The notes beneath the pieces were generated by a model that did no database searches, was not told the DNA's origin, and saw only the letters and a list, made by a program, of their open reading frames with translations. The translations under genes and the position numbers were made by a program. This document shows positions 42,270 to 52,582 of a stretch of DNA of 64,000 nt, one piece after another. The stretch covers positions 310,001 through 374,000 of the forward strand of contig NW_025408674.1 in assembly GCF_020360975.1 (NCBI RefSeq). Direction: 5' to 3'. Position 1 is the first letter of the stretch. Each line of letters begins with the position of its first letter. Source of the stretch: Hirsutella rhossiliensis. Lineage: Eukaryota; Ascomycota; Sordariomycetes; Hypocreales; Ophiocordycipitaceae.

Positions 42270-44130
42270 GTGAGCGGGTCGGGTTCGGGGCTCGGAGATG
42301 GTGCGACAGGAGCCGGTGTAGATGTGGTGGCAGCTTCTGAGAGGGGCCGCAGAGCACGGGGGGAGAGCCTGGGACGGTTACGAAGATACGAATCACGGGC
42401 GAATGCGGCATCAACGTTCCGGCCGATTCAGCCTAGAAACCTGTGGTTGAAGACACCGCATGGAGACAGCACGCAGAAGCAATTGCGAGGTCGTTGCCGA
42501 GAAGACCGCCGCGAGGCGGTTTGCGGTCAAACAGAGCACGGAAGTTCCATAATATGGTTAGCAGCGGAAGTTCCGCGCAACATCAGTCACCGGGTCAGCT
42601 TCCGAGGCCCCTGTTGCCTAGGGAACGTGGAGATATGGGGTAGCGGACTCTGATCGTCCGCTCCTCATCGGCACTTTCTGCCTCAGGAGGAGATCCTGAA
42701 GATGAGGAGCAACGTGTTACGGCGGCGGCGGGCGATGTCCCGAGTGTTCATTCGAAGGAGGTACCGAAGCTTCGATCCATCCAGCCTAGGGAACCGGTAT
42801 TCGACAACTTAAGAGAAAACGGGCAATTAGCAGCAGCGATTGCGTCTGGTTTGCCCAAGCGCCGTCGGGGACGGAGTTGGCGGGTAAAGGGAGTACCAGG
42901 CCGCAGGGGTGTCTCCAACGCAGCAGGTACGGCGCAGCATCCGGGGCCGTCTCCTGTGGGGGTGGGCGACGCCGCGGCAGAGCCAGCGGACGCTTCGCTG
43001 AGCGGGCGGAGGCTGCAACAAAGGGAGGTGGGCGGCTCATCGCGGGTGGCGGCTGGGGAGCCCGTGCAGTTTGATCGGCAGCAAGAACGAGGAGAGTGCT
43101 GGAAAGGGCAAGGACTGAGGTCAAGGTTCGGCATGGAAAACGTTCGCCAGCACGGCCCGGTGCCTGTCCAGTGCAAAGGGCCGGATGGCGTGTCAGGGGA
43201 TGCGCACGTAGTCGGGCAGTCGTCGCCAAAGCTGCCGCATCCGACGGCTTGCGAAGAAGCGAATCAGCCACGGAGAGAAGAAATCATGGATCGGAGGCGG
43301 CCCCGGAGGCGGGAGAAGAGAAAACGTCTTCCTGGTCCGGACGAGCGCCCGAGAAAACAGATTCGGAGTGGAATCGGAAGGCAGAGGAGTCGGGAGCTGC
43401 GGGCCGAAGACCTGGCGAGTGTGCTGCGTTTTTTGGAGGAAGACTTCGCCATGAAGGAGAGGCTCTAACGATCAGACGTGGTGTACGCCAATACCGCACG
43501 ACAGGAAGGTGTCGACGGTGCGGGATTTTTATCAGGCGTTCCACGATGCGAGCACGTTGCCGATACGGACCTGCATGATGTGCTACCGCAAGCGTACGAG
43601 AAAAGAGCTGAGGAGATCAGATGGGATCAATGGCTGTCAAGCTGCGTGCCAGAGGGCGGCCGCTCACCATTTTCATGCCGGAGCTGCTTTCCGAAGGCGA
43701 GCCCGTGTCGGTGTGTGCGGAGTGCCCGATGCCTGGCGCGCGGGAGTCTGTCGCCGGCGGTCCATCTTCACACTCGCCTTGGCTGTGAGCACATGTTCCC
43801 TGACGAGCTCAAGGGACTCACGCTGGTCGAAGAGAAGCTCGTCTCGCTCAACTCCTGCTATGGGTTTGTCACGAGATATAGCATTCCGGGCGGGCAGAGG
43901 CAGGCCGTGAGGTATCCGAGGCACGTCAAGGGCCACATCACAGTGTTTCCCAACAACGTGCAGGAGCTGGCGACCAAGGTGCTCCGCACCCCTTTGCAAG
44001 CACTGGACGAGATCCACGTTTCGTGGCAGGGCGTGGAGAAGCCGGCACCGAGCGACCTGTCGAGTCTCTTGTCGGTGAGGCGGCGGGTCGTCGAGAGGGC
44101 TCTTGTTTGGCTGAAGAGGAGCAACCCCAC
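42270..44130 (+). pseudogene. family-B RepHel gene, copy 2: N-terminal extension, zinc pairs and DUF6570-like region
   Basis: It carries the same two blocks as copy 1: VVEDTAWRQHAEAIARSLPR (about 42,445) and RSIQPREPVFDNLRENGQLA with AIASGLPKRRRG (about 42,775-42,880). A segment of about 200 bases absent from copy 1 follows (VGVGDAAAEPADASLSGRRL through HVVGQSSPKLPHP). Then RRRPRRREKRKRLP, ELRAEDLASVLRFLEEDF, CxxC pairs (TCMMCYRK, SCRSCFP) and DUF6570-like LTLVEEKLVSLNSCYGFVTR with VKGHITVFPNNVQELATKVL. The frame breaks near 43,466 and 43,610. Confidence 0.75.
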
Positions 44131-46764
44131 TACGCCGAGATCGAGATCGACGTGGCGGAGATGGAGAGTTGGGAGACCCGATAGACGGGGTGCCGGCCTT
44201 GGTGTATGATCGCATGGAGCGGAACGAGCCGTCCGCATGGGAGAAAACGCGGACGGCGCACGTTGTGCCGCCCACGGAGCGCGCCATGGACGACGAGGGG
44301 TCGGTGGAGATCGAGGAACTCTTCGCTCTGCTCAAGCAAAGGCAGGAAACGGGAGGCGAGGCTGAAGGGCACGGGCCCAACGAAGAAGGCGCGGGTCGTG
44401 ATGGAGTTGGTGCTAGCCCCGATCAGAACGTTCGACCAATCAACGAGGTGACGTCTTCCGGCATGTTTGGGCTGGACGGACCGCCAGACGTGGCGGATGT
44501 CGAGAAGCTGCGGTTTGCCTGTGACGCTGTTGGCGCAGGTGCCGACGACGGCCGCGCGGGCCCGAGAACGTGGGTCGGATCCTCGGTGGGGTCGAGGGCG
44601 TGGCGACGATGGCAGTGAGCCATACATTCGAGTCTCGCGGGGATGAGTTTGCCGACTCCTTTGAGACGTCCTTCTTCGCCAGAACGTTCCCGACCCTGTT
44701 CCCATTTGGCGTTGGGGACCAAGGCTGGCCGAAGAGGCCATAGCCGAGGCGGGAAGGCCCTACCAACTTGCGAGGCACCGGTAGAGCTGTTGAGGCAGGG
44801 GCGGCAGCGGGAGACATCGTATCCTCCCGAAGCTTGAACCTCCGGATTTGGGCCGACATCGTGCTCCGGCGCCATGGTGGCCGGTTTGCGTTGCACCACA
44901 TATTTGCATTTCTCGTCTTCAACATGGGGGTGCGGTCGAGGAACCGCCGCGTCAGCATGCTGAGTGTGGCGAGGAAGGACTTCGGCAAGGTCGAGCGCGT
45001 TGCCCGCTCGATGACCGCGCAAAGGTTAGCGGCGGCGAGGGTCGAGTTGGAGAGCTCGGGCAAGACGACCGATGAGGGCGTGAAGGAGCTTCTCAGGAGC
45101 CTCTCGCTGTACGGCCACCGGCAACCCATGTCGAGAGAGGTTCGGCTCAATATGCGGCGGAAAATCCAGTCGCTCATCGTTGGCTACGGCGTTCCGGCCA
45201 TCTGGTTCACCATCAACCCAAACGACATTACGAACCCGGTGAAGCTGCGACTGGCGGCATATCGGACACGCGATCCCGGCGCGGCCGAGGAGTTCCTAGA
45301 AGGCCTTGGGAGTGCGTACAAGCGGACAAGGCTGGCCATGTCCGATCCGATGAGCGCCGCCGTATTCTTCCACCGGGAGATGAAGCTGTTCTTCGATCAT
45401 TACGTGAAGGTCGGAGAAGAGTCGGTATTCGGGCGCATCGGCAAGTACTATGGCGCTGTGGAGACCAACGAACGAGGGGCGCTTCATGTTCACGGCTTGC
45501 TCTGGTTGCACGGAAACGCGCATCTCAGCTCGATGCTTGCCGACATCCACGGGGAGGATCAGGCGGCGAATCGCGAGCGAATCATACGATACGTCGATAG
45601 TGTCTTCTCCGAGGTAAGAATAGCTAAGACGTGTCACTGAGAACCTGAATTGCTCGTCCGATGGACAAACGGGGCCAGGCTGACGTGCAAGATAGGATCT
45701 GGATCAGGAAGGGTTCTGCGCCGTGCAAGCGGAGCGATCTGTGACGTCCGATATTTCCTCCCTGCTGGACAACACCGAGCAGTTTTCGGCCGCATTTGAC
45801 CAGGAGGCCAACTTCTGTGCCGGCGCTACACAGGTTCACACGCATAGCCCGACCTGTGTCAAGTATTCCTTGGGCAAAGGAGCGCGGAAAGGGAATCTAT
45901 GCCGGTTTAAGTCTCCATGGAGGTTGGTCGACAAGACCGCCATCACGGCAGACGGGGTGTTGCAGATCCGGAGGACTCACAGCATGGTCAATCGATGGAA
46001 CAAGGCTATCGCTGTTGGGCTCCGGCACAACCACGACATTTCCTTCATTGCGACGCAGCGCAAGACCATGGCCCTTATGTATTATGTCACGAACTACGCG
46101 ACGAAGGTGGAGGACCCGGTGTGGAAGCGTGTGGCGGCCGCGGCCGACCTCCTGGCCGCCTCAACGGGTGACGGCACGGCCAACGGAGGACAGGACGACG
46201 GTGGAGGTGCTGTTGGCGATGACGCCGCCAAGGGGAACAGGACGCGACAGTTCTTGATGAGGGTGGCGAATCGTGTGTTCACGGAGCGTCCGCTGTCTCA
46301 GGTCGAGGTCATTGCTCATCTTCTGGGATATCCGGCCGAGTTCACCAACAGCAGCGCCTGGGCGTACCTGAACACATCTCTGCTGTACTGGGAAGTCTTT
46401 CGACGGTGGCCGTATCTCCGACGAGCAAATGGCGCGGCGGCCATAGATGATGCTCTGAATGAGTCGGTCGTTGTCGAAGAAGCAGGCCTGAGGATCTCCC
46501 ACGTTGAGGCGTACCAGCACCGGGGAGAGCTCCTGCGAGGGCTATGCTTATACGACTACATATCGCTCATTAGACTAAAACGCACCAGTAAGGATGAGAG
46601 CTGTGCGGCCTGGGGGGGGAGGTGCCCTTCGAGGATGGATGGGCGCCAGGGAGACGCTGGGTCCAGGTGCTCAGGCGGCCGGGCAAGCATGCTACCGTCT
46701 GCCTCGATGGCTACCTGAGCAAGGACTTCGGCCACAACGACGACGAGGAGTCGTGCCACCGGAG
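44131..46764 (+). pseudogene. family-B RepHel gene, copy 2: Rep (HUH nuclease) region with intron
   Basis: The linker INEVTSSGMFGLDGPPDVAD is followed by FFARTFPTLFPFGVGDQGW and an in-frame stop TAG near 44,742, where copy 1 has TGG. ADIVLRRHGGRFALHHIFAF and VPAIWFTINPNDITNPVKLR follow, then an intact HUH site ERGALHVHGLLWL (about 45,472-45,510). An 82-base intron (45,614-45,695; GTAAGA donor, CTGAC branch, TAG) joins VFSE to DLDQEGFCAVQAERSVTS. The nicking Tyr motif is ALMYYVTNYATKVEDP. After LLGYPAEFTNSSAWAYLN the frame holds to about 46,605. Confidence 0.85.
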
Positions 46765-46834
46765 GTGTGTATAGCAACCGCCCTGCCGGCAGGCATCATC
46801 AGAGTGGCTAACCTCCCCCCCCTTCCCCTTAAAG

Positions 46835-49273
46835 GGCAGCCGTGCAGCATCTTGCGCTATTTGTGCCGTGGAGTCCTTTCTGTGCGAAGAAACAGGTGAG
46901 ATCAATAGCATCTGGGAGCGGGCGCGAGGCGCTGGCCCCGAGAATATCATGTCTCGTCGACAACGTGCAGCTGCTTCGACGATCAGCCGAAGACGCAAAG
47001 CGCGACGCCAAGCAATGGGCGGCCTCATCCGGCGATGGCGATTCCACGGTCGCCCACGTCGAGGAGGGCGAGACAGGCGAGGCGGGCGCAGAATTTGCAG
47101 CGACATATCGGTCCAACAACATCGGAGACGCAACGCGCCTGATCGACGTCGTCCGAGGCGCAGTGGGCACGAATCAGGTGACGGCCAAGTCGCCGGAGCT
47201 CATGGCAATGATGCGGCAGCTCTGTCGATTCCAGCAATCGGCGCTCTGCTCAACGGCCGAGCTCGAGGCCATCGCGATTCCCGAACAAGGGTTGAGGTGC
47301 ATAAGCATGCCAGGGCGGGTATTTTCCGGGGCCGCACTACCGCCGCAGGATCAGGTCAAGGCTATCAAGTCGCAGCAGATAAGTGCGTCGAGGGAAAGGG
47401 AGAGAATGATCCAAGGCGTACAAACCACAATCGCAGTCCGGGAAAGCGATCGCCGAGCTGCGTTGCGGAGGGTGATGACCGGCTTCGGGAGGACGACGTC
47501 GAATGACGACAGCCGACTCCGACGAGACGGCTAGCGACGCAGAAGCGGGAATGCGCGTCCAGTTTGGCCCATCGACCTCCTTCTTCGCGGCGGGCAAGGA
47601 GTTGTCAACACGGCTAACGCTGAACAAGAGGCAGTCGATCGCTTTCCTAATAATATGCCGCCAGCTCGATTTGATGCGACAAACGAATAGGGCGATGCCG
47701 GCCAGCTCTGCCAGTTCGTCGGCGGCGAGGGGGGCACCGGCAAGTCGCGGATCATTGGGGCACTCGTCGAGCTGTTCAGTGGGAAGAGCCTTTCGAATCG
47801 TCTGCTGATCACGGCGACGTCAGGGACTGCCGCGGCGCAGATCAACGGCATCACGATCCACTCCGCCTGCGGGTTCACTAAAGACCAAGGGGCGGGCGGC
47901 GCGAACACAGCCAAGGACCTTGACGGGGTGCGGCTGACAAAACGGGCGGAGCGGTTCATCCACGGCCAGTCTCGGATGGACTGGCAGGAGAAGGACGTGC
48001 TTGTCATCGATGAGGTGAGCATGCTCGGAGCGCGGACGCTGCACGCCATAAACGAGCGACTCTGTTGGCTTCGCGGATCGCAGAAAGATTTCGGGGGGAT
48101 CCCCATCGTCCTCTTCTGCGGAGACTTTCAGCAGTTCCGGCCGGTCCAAGAGAGGTCGATCGTCCCGCCGAGCGCGGCCATCTCGTGGGACGTAGACAAC
48201 TCGTTCAAGGCCGAGCAGCGGCACCAGCACGACAAAGCGCACGCGCTGTGGAAGAGATTCACGACGGTCGTCATGTTGAACGAGCAAATGCGCGCCGCCG
48301 GGGATCCGGAATTGCAGGGGCTGCTGAAGCGGATCCGGCAGGGTGTGCAGGACCGCACGGATCTGGACCTCCTCAACTCAAGTGCTACCGCGAGGGCAGG
48401 CGGATCCCTTGGGAGACTGGCATCACCGTGGTGACGCCGCTGAACAGGAATCGGTGGAACCTAAACATGGAGGCAAGCTTGGCGTTCCGGGTCCAGCAGC
48501 GGTCGACGATGCGCATCTTCATCTCCGAGCACAAGTGGAAGGAGGGCCTGCCGACCGAGGAAGAAGCGATCATGATACTCAATCAAGGCGACGATAGCGC
48601 GATCCCCGTGCCGGCCGTCTTCATGTTCGTGGCCGGGATGCCGGTCGTCGTGAACCACAACACCCATCAGGGGCTGAAGCTGGTGAACGGCGCCGGCTAC
48701 TCGGCGGTGGAGGTCATTGTCGACAAGGCGTCCCCGGGGCATCGGATCTCGTCCGACATGACGATCCACTTCGGGCCGCCGGCGGGGATATTACTGGAAT
48801 CGGCGACGACAAAGGACCTCCACTTCGTCGGGATGCCGCCGGGCACGATCTTGTTAACGCCGATGAGCGTCAGGATACACTGCCAACGAAAGCGGCCGTG
48901 GCAGCAGAACGACGTCAGCCGGAAGGGATTGCCGTGCGCAGCAGCCTTCGCCTGCACGGACTACAAGGTGCAGGGCAGAACGCCAGAGCGCGTGGCCCTG
49001 GAGCTGCGGGGACACGGACGACGAAAGTCGATGGAAGGGCCGTGCCCTCGCAATGCGACCCGTACAGCTTATATGTGCAGCTATCGCGCTGTCGAACGCT
49101 AGACGGCATCACGCTCGTGTCCAAGGTGCGGGAGAGACTTGGTGGGCAACCGAGTCCCCGAAGAGATGACCGCCGCGCAGGCCAGGCTGGAGGTGCTAAG
49201 CGAGAGGACTGTCGAGGAAGCTTTGCGTCGGTCGGATGGCGACGCTGAAGAGTCAAGGAGAGTTGTCAGGTGA
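46835..49273 (+). pseudogene. family-B RepHel gene, copy 2: PIF1-like helicase
   Basis: After a 70-base intron (46,765-46,834; GTGTGT donor, GGCTAAC branch) it opens with AAVQHLALFVPW. Walker A GGEGGTGKS (about 47,730) leads in frame through LLITATSGTAAAQINGI to Walker B VLVIDEVSMLGARTL, GDFQQFRPVQ and FTTVVMLNEQMRAAGDPELQ. One base is missing at NSRCYRE (about 48,382). ITVVTPLNRNRWNLNMEASL runs to ACTDYKVQGRTPERVALELR, and the frame breaks right after LELRG. The end reads VPSQCDPYSLYVQLSRCRTL in another frame, then VPEEMTAAQARLEVLSERTV, stop TGA 49,271-49,273. Confidence 0.9.
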
Positions 49274-49497
49274 GGTGACGAGGGGAGAAGACGGAGGAGC
49301 GCCGGCGGGCAAGAAGACAAGGGCACTGGGCAGCAGCGATCAACGAGGGGCGACTTTTAGACTTGAAGGAAGAACCCGCTAGAAAGGCATGAACGAAAAG
49401 GGCAAAGACAAAAGACGCAAGTTTTAGACACAATAAGAAAACCGGCGGACGAAAGGAAAAAGGTTGGCATTGGCATTGGCAAGGGGGTAAACAGGAG

Positions 49498-49512
49498 TGC
49501 CTTGAGGAACGT
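49498..49512 (-). repeat. right (3') end of family-B Helitron copy 3
   Basis: On the minus strand it reads ACGTTCCTCAAGGCA, the same right end as copies 1 and 4. Beyond it lies the 3' flank of copy 2, so two elements abut here tail to tail. Confidence 0.7.
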
Positions 49513-49535
49513 TAGTGACGAAAAGGTTCTTCTGG

Positions 49536-49565
49536 TTCCTCCCCGGGGAGTTCCTCCCCGGGGAG
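49536..49565 (+). repeat. two tandem 15-base units each with palindrome CTCCCCGGGGAG
   Basis: TTCCTCCCCGGGGAG occurs twice in a row. Each unit could fold, and the pair lies within 70 bases of the right end of copy 3, where a terminal hairpin would be expected. Confidence 0.75.
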
Positions 49566-49607
49566 AAAGAAAAAAAAACACCGCCATCAATTTCCCCCCC
49601 CCTAAAT

Positions 49608-49651
49608 GCCGCCCTCTGATTCGTCGGCTGCCGTCCTCTAATTCGTCGGCT
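49608..49651 (+). repeat. two 22-base tandem units
   Basis: GCCGCCCTCTGATTCGTCGG (plus CT) is followed by a copy with two changes. The surrounding 49,566-50,086 holds no gene and is the 3' untranslated part of copy 3. Confidence 0.75.
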
Positions 49652-50086
49652 TGCTCTCTTCAGATTGGTTTAAAAATACAACCTCACCGCCCTCGTCGCC
49701 GCCCCTTTTTGCCCTCTTTCCTTGAAGCCCGTCTTCTTTCCTGGCCCTTTCTTTCAAGCTCGCCCCGGAATCCGCCCTTTCCTCTTTGCCCCCCTCCTGG
49801 CCCTTGACCTGTGCTCCTTTTACGTCGGTAGCTACGGCAAGCCCGCTAGCCTAGAGCCGGCTGGCCTGTGAAGTCTAAATCTCCGCCTTTGCGGTCCGTC
49901 TATATTAGACACGCACCCGTCGATGTCCATTAACTAACTACCTTGAGATTGTTGCTCTTATTTCTATCTCTCTACGTTGCGCCTTCCCATAATTTTTGCT
50001 TTCTCCGCCCCCTGATTGTGTGCTAGGGTAGTCGTCCTAAGGGCAGGATCTCCTCCGCTGCGAGCGAGACGCCTACGCCGCCCGCG

Positions 50087-52512
50087 TTACCCGCGGAGCC
50101 AGTCGGCCGCCTCCTGCGTCGTCTGCCTGCTAAGCTCCTCTAGCCGGGCCTGCGCTGCCGTCATCTCCTCGGGCACCCGGTTCCCGACTAGATCCCGCTC
50201 CCGCACCTCCGATACGAGCATGATGCCGTCGAGCGTCGGGCACCGCGACAGCTGCACGTACAGGCTGTACGGGTCGCACGGCGACGGCACCGCCCCCGAC
50301 CGTCGTCATCCTCGCCCCCCGCAGCTCCAGCGCCACACGCTCCAGCGTCCCGCCCTGCACCTTGTAGTCGGTGCAGGCGAAGGCCGCCGCGCACGGCAGG
50401 CCCCTCCGGCTGACGTCGTTGCGCTGCCACGGCCGCTTCCGCTGCGCCGTGATCTTGACGCCGATGGGCGTCAGCAGGATCGTCCCGGCCGGCATCCCGA
50501 CGAAGTGGAAGTCCCTCGTCGTCTCCGAAGCCAGCACGATGCCCGCCGGCGGCCCGAAGTGCATCGTCAGCTCGGCCGAGACCCGGTGGCCGGGGAAGGC
50601 CCGGTCGGGGATGACGTCTACCGCCGTGTAGCCGGCCCCGTTCACTAGCTTCAGCCCCTGGTGCGTGTTCTGGTTCACGACGACCGGCATGCCCGGCACG
50701 AAAACGAAGACGGCCGGCACCGGCGTCGCGCTGTCGTCGCCCTGGCGCAGCATTAACACCGCCTCCTCCTCCGTCGGCAGGCCCTCCCTCCACTTGTGCT
50801 CGGACAGGAATATGCGCGCCGCCGTCCGCCGCCGCGCCCGGAACGCGAGCGCCGCCTCTAGGTTGAGGTTCCAGCGGTTGCGGTTGAGAGGCGTGACCAC
50901 CGTCAGGCCCGTCTCCCACGGGATCCGCCTGCCCGGCCGGTGGCACCTCGAGTTGAGCAGCTCTAGGTCCGACCGGTCCTGCTCCCCCCGGCGGATGCGC
51001 CCGAGCAGCCGCCGCAGCTCCGGGTCGCCGGCGGCCCGCATCTGCTCGTCCAGCATGACGACCGTCGTGAACCGCCGCCACAGCGCGTGCGCCTTGTCGT
51101 GCTGCCGCCGCTGCTCGGCCGCGAACGCCCCGTCCTCGTCCCACGCCACCGCCGCGCTCGGCAGCAGGATCGACCGCTCCTGCACCGGCCGGAACTGGTG
51201 GAAGTCGCCGCAGAAGATCACCACCGGGATGCCGCCGAAGTCTCGCGCCGACCCCCGCAGCCTGCACAGCTGCTCGTTGGCGGCGTGCAGCGTCCGCGCC
51301 CCGAGCATGCTGACCTCGTCGATCACCAGCACCTCCTTCTCCTGCCAGTCCATCCGCGACCGGCCGTCGACGAAGCGCTCGCCCTGGCCCGGCAGCCGTA
51401 CGCCGTCTACGTCCCTCGTCGCCCCTCCCGCCCGGCCGCCCTGGCCGACCGTAAGGCCGCAGGCCGAGTGTAGTGTGATGCCGTTGATCCGTGCTGCCGC
51501 CGTCCCCGACGTCGCCGTCACCAGCAGCCGGCTCGATAGGTCCCTCCGGGCGAGCAGCTCGACGAGCGCCTCGATGACGCGCGACTTGCCGGTGCCGCCC
51601 TCGCCGCCGATGAACAGGCAGAGCTGGCCGCCGCCATCGCCGCCTGCGTCGTCGCCCTGCCGGATTCGGTCGAGCTGCCGGCATACGATTAGGAGAGCGA
51701 TGGCCTGCTTCTCGTTGAGCGTTAGCTGCCCCGCCAGCTCCCTGCCGGCGGCGACGAACGAGCTCGACGGGCCGAGCCGCACGCGCATCCCCGCCGCCGT
51801 GCCAGCGTCTACGTCGCCGTCGGCCGCCGTTACGTCCATGTCGTCCTCGCCGAAGCCCCCCATCACCCCGCGAAGAGCCGCGCCGCGGTCGGCCCCGACG
51901 CCCGCCGCCGCCCCGCCGCCCTGGATGCCCTGGATGGCTCGCTCCCGCTCCCGCGCCGCGCTCCTCTGCTGCGACTTGATGGCCCGCACCTCTTCTTGCC
52001 GTGGCAGCGCCGCCCCCGAGAGCTCCGAGCCCGGTAGGTTCACCCGCCTGCCTGCCCTCTCCTCCGCCACTACCGTCGCCGCGAGCTCGGCCGCCGACCC
52101 CAGCGCCGACTGCTGGAACCGGCAGAGCTGCTGCGTCATCGCTAGCAGCTCTGTTGACTGCGCCGTGACTTGTCCCGCGCCGGCGGCATTCCGGACGACG
52201 TCGATGAGCCGCGCCGCGTCGCCCGCCCCGCCGGCGCGGTACGCCTCCTCGCCCCCCTCGGCCGCCCCCCTGCCTTCGTCGCCGGCATGCGGCGCCGTCA
52301 TACCGCCCTCCTCGGCCGTGGCGGCCCACTGCTTGGCGTCGCGCTTCGCGTCCTCCGCCGACCGCCGGAGGAGCTGCACGTTGTCTGCGAGCCGCGCGAC
52401 CCTCGGCGCCAGCGACTCCCGCGCCCGCGCCCAGATGTCGTCGATGTCGCCTGCCTCCTCGCCGAGGAAGGACTCCCACGGCACGAATAGGGCCAGGTGC
52501 TGTACCGCCGCC
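50087..52512 (-). CDS. family-B RepHel gene, copy 3: PIF1-like helicase, nearly intact
   Basis: It is open from the acceptor of a 70-base intron (52,513-52,582; CACCGAAG|GTGCGC...GGCTAAC...CCTAG|GG), giving RRAAVQHLALFVPWESFLGE. A Gln/Glu-rich coiled region follows, then Walker A GGEGGTGKSRVIEALVELLA, TATSGTAAARINGITLHSAC, Walker B VLVIDEVSMLGARTL, GDFHQFRPVQ, NSRCHRPGRRIPWETG, LNRNRWNLNLEAALAF and ACTDYKVQGGTLERVALELR. One frame break about 25 bases past LELRG separates the end (SPCDPYSLYVQLSRCPTLDG; VPEEMTAAQARLEELS; stop near 50,087). Frame reading upstream of 52,512 to 52,751 is intron and out-of-frame sequence, not the true start. Confidence 0.88.
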
Positions 52513-52582
52513 CTAGGCGCTGTTAGCCGATGCCCTAGCCGCGCTGCCTTCCCTTGGGCGCTCCCCGTCTTATGGTGCGCAC

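Larger units (their letters stand above)
38921..49497 (+). mobile_element. family-B Helitron copy 2
   Basis: It starts directly after copy 1, in the same direction, with hairpin CCCTC-ATAC-GAGGG and the shared left-end sequence. Layout matches copy 1: accessory gene (minus), decayed second accessory start, then Rep/helicase (plus). Its right end has diverged or been lost. The 220 bases after the stop (49,273) keep only weak similarity to copy 1 before the right end of copy 3 appears at 49,498. Confidence 0.85.

Noticed and set aside
50188..52479. A 763-codon minus-strand frame overlapping the helicase in a shifted phase
   Set aside because: Gly/Arg/Ala-rich low-complexity product, shadow of the helicase frame in GC-rich DNA.
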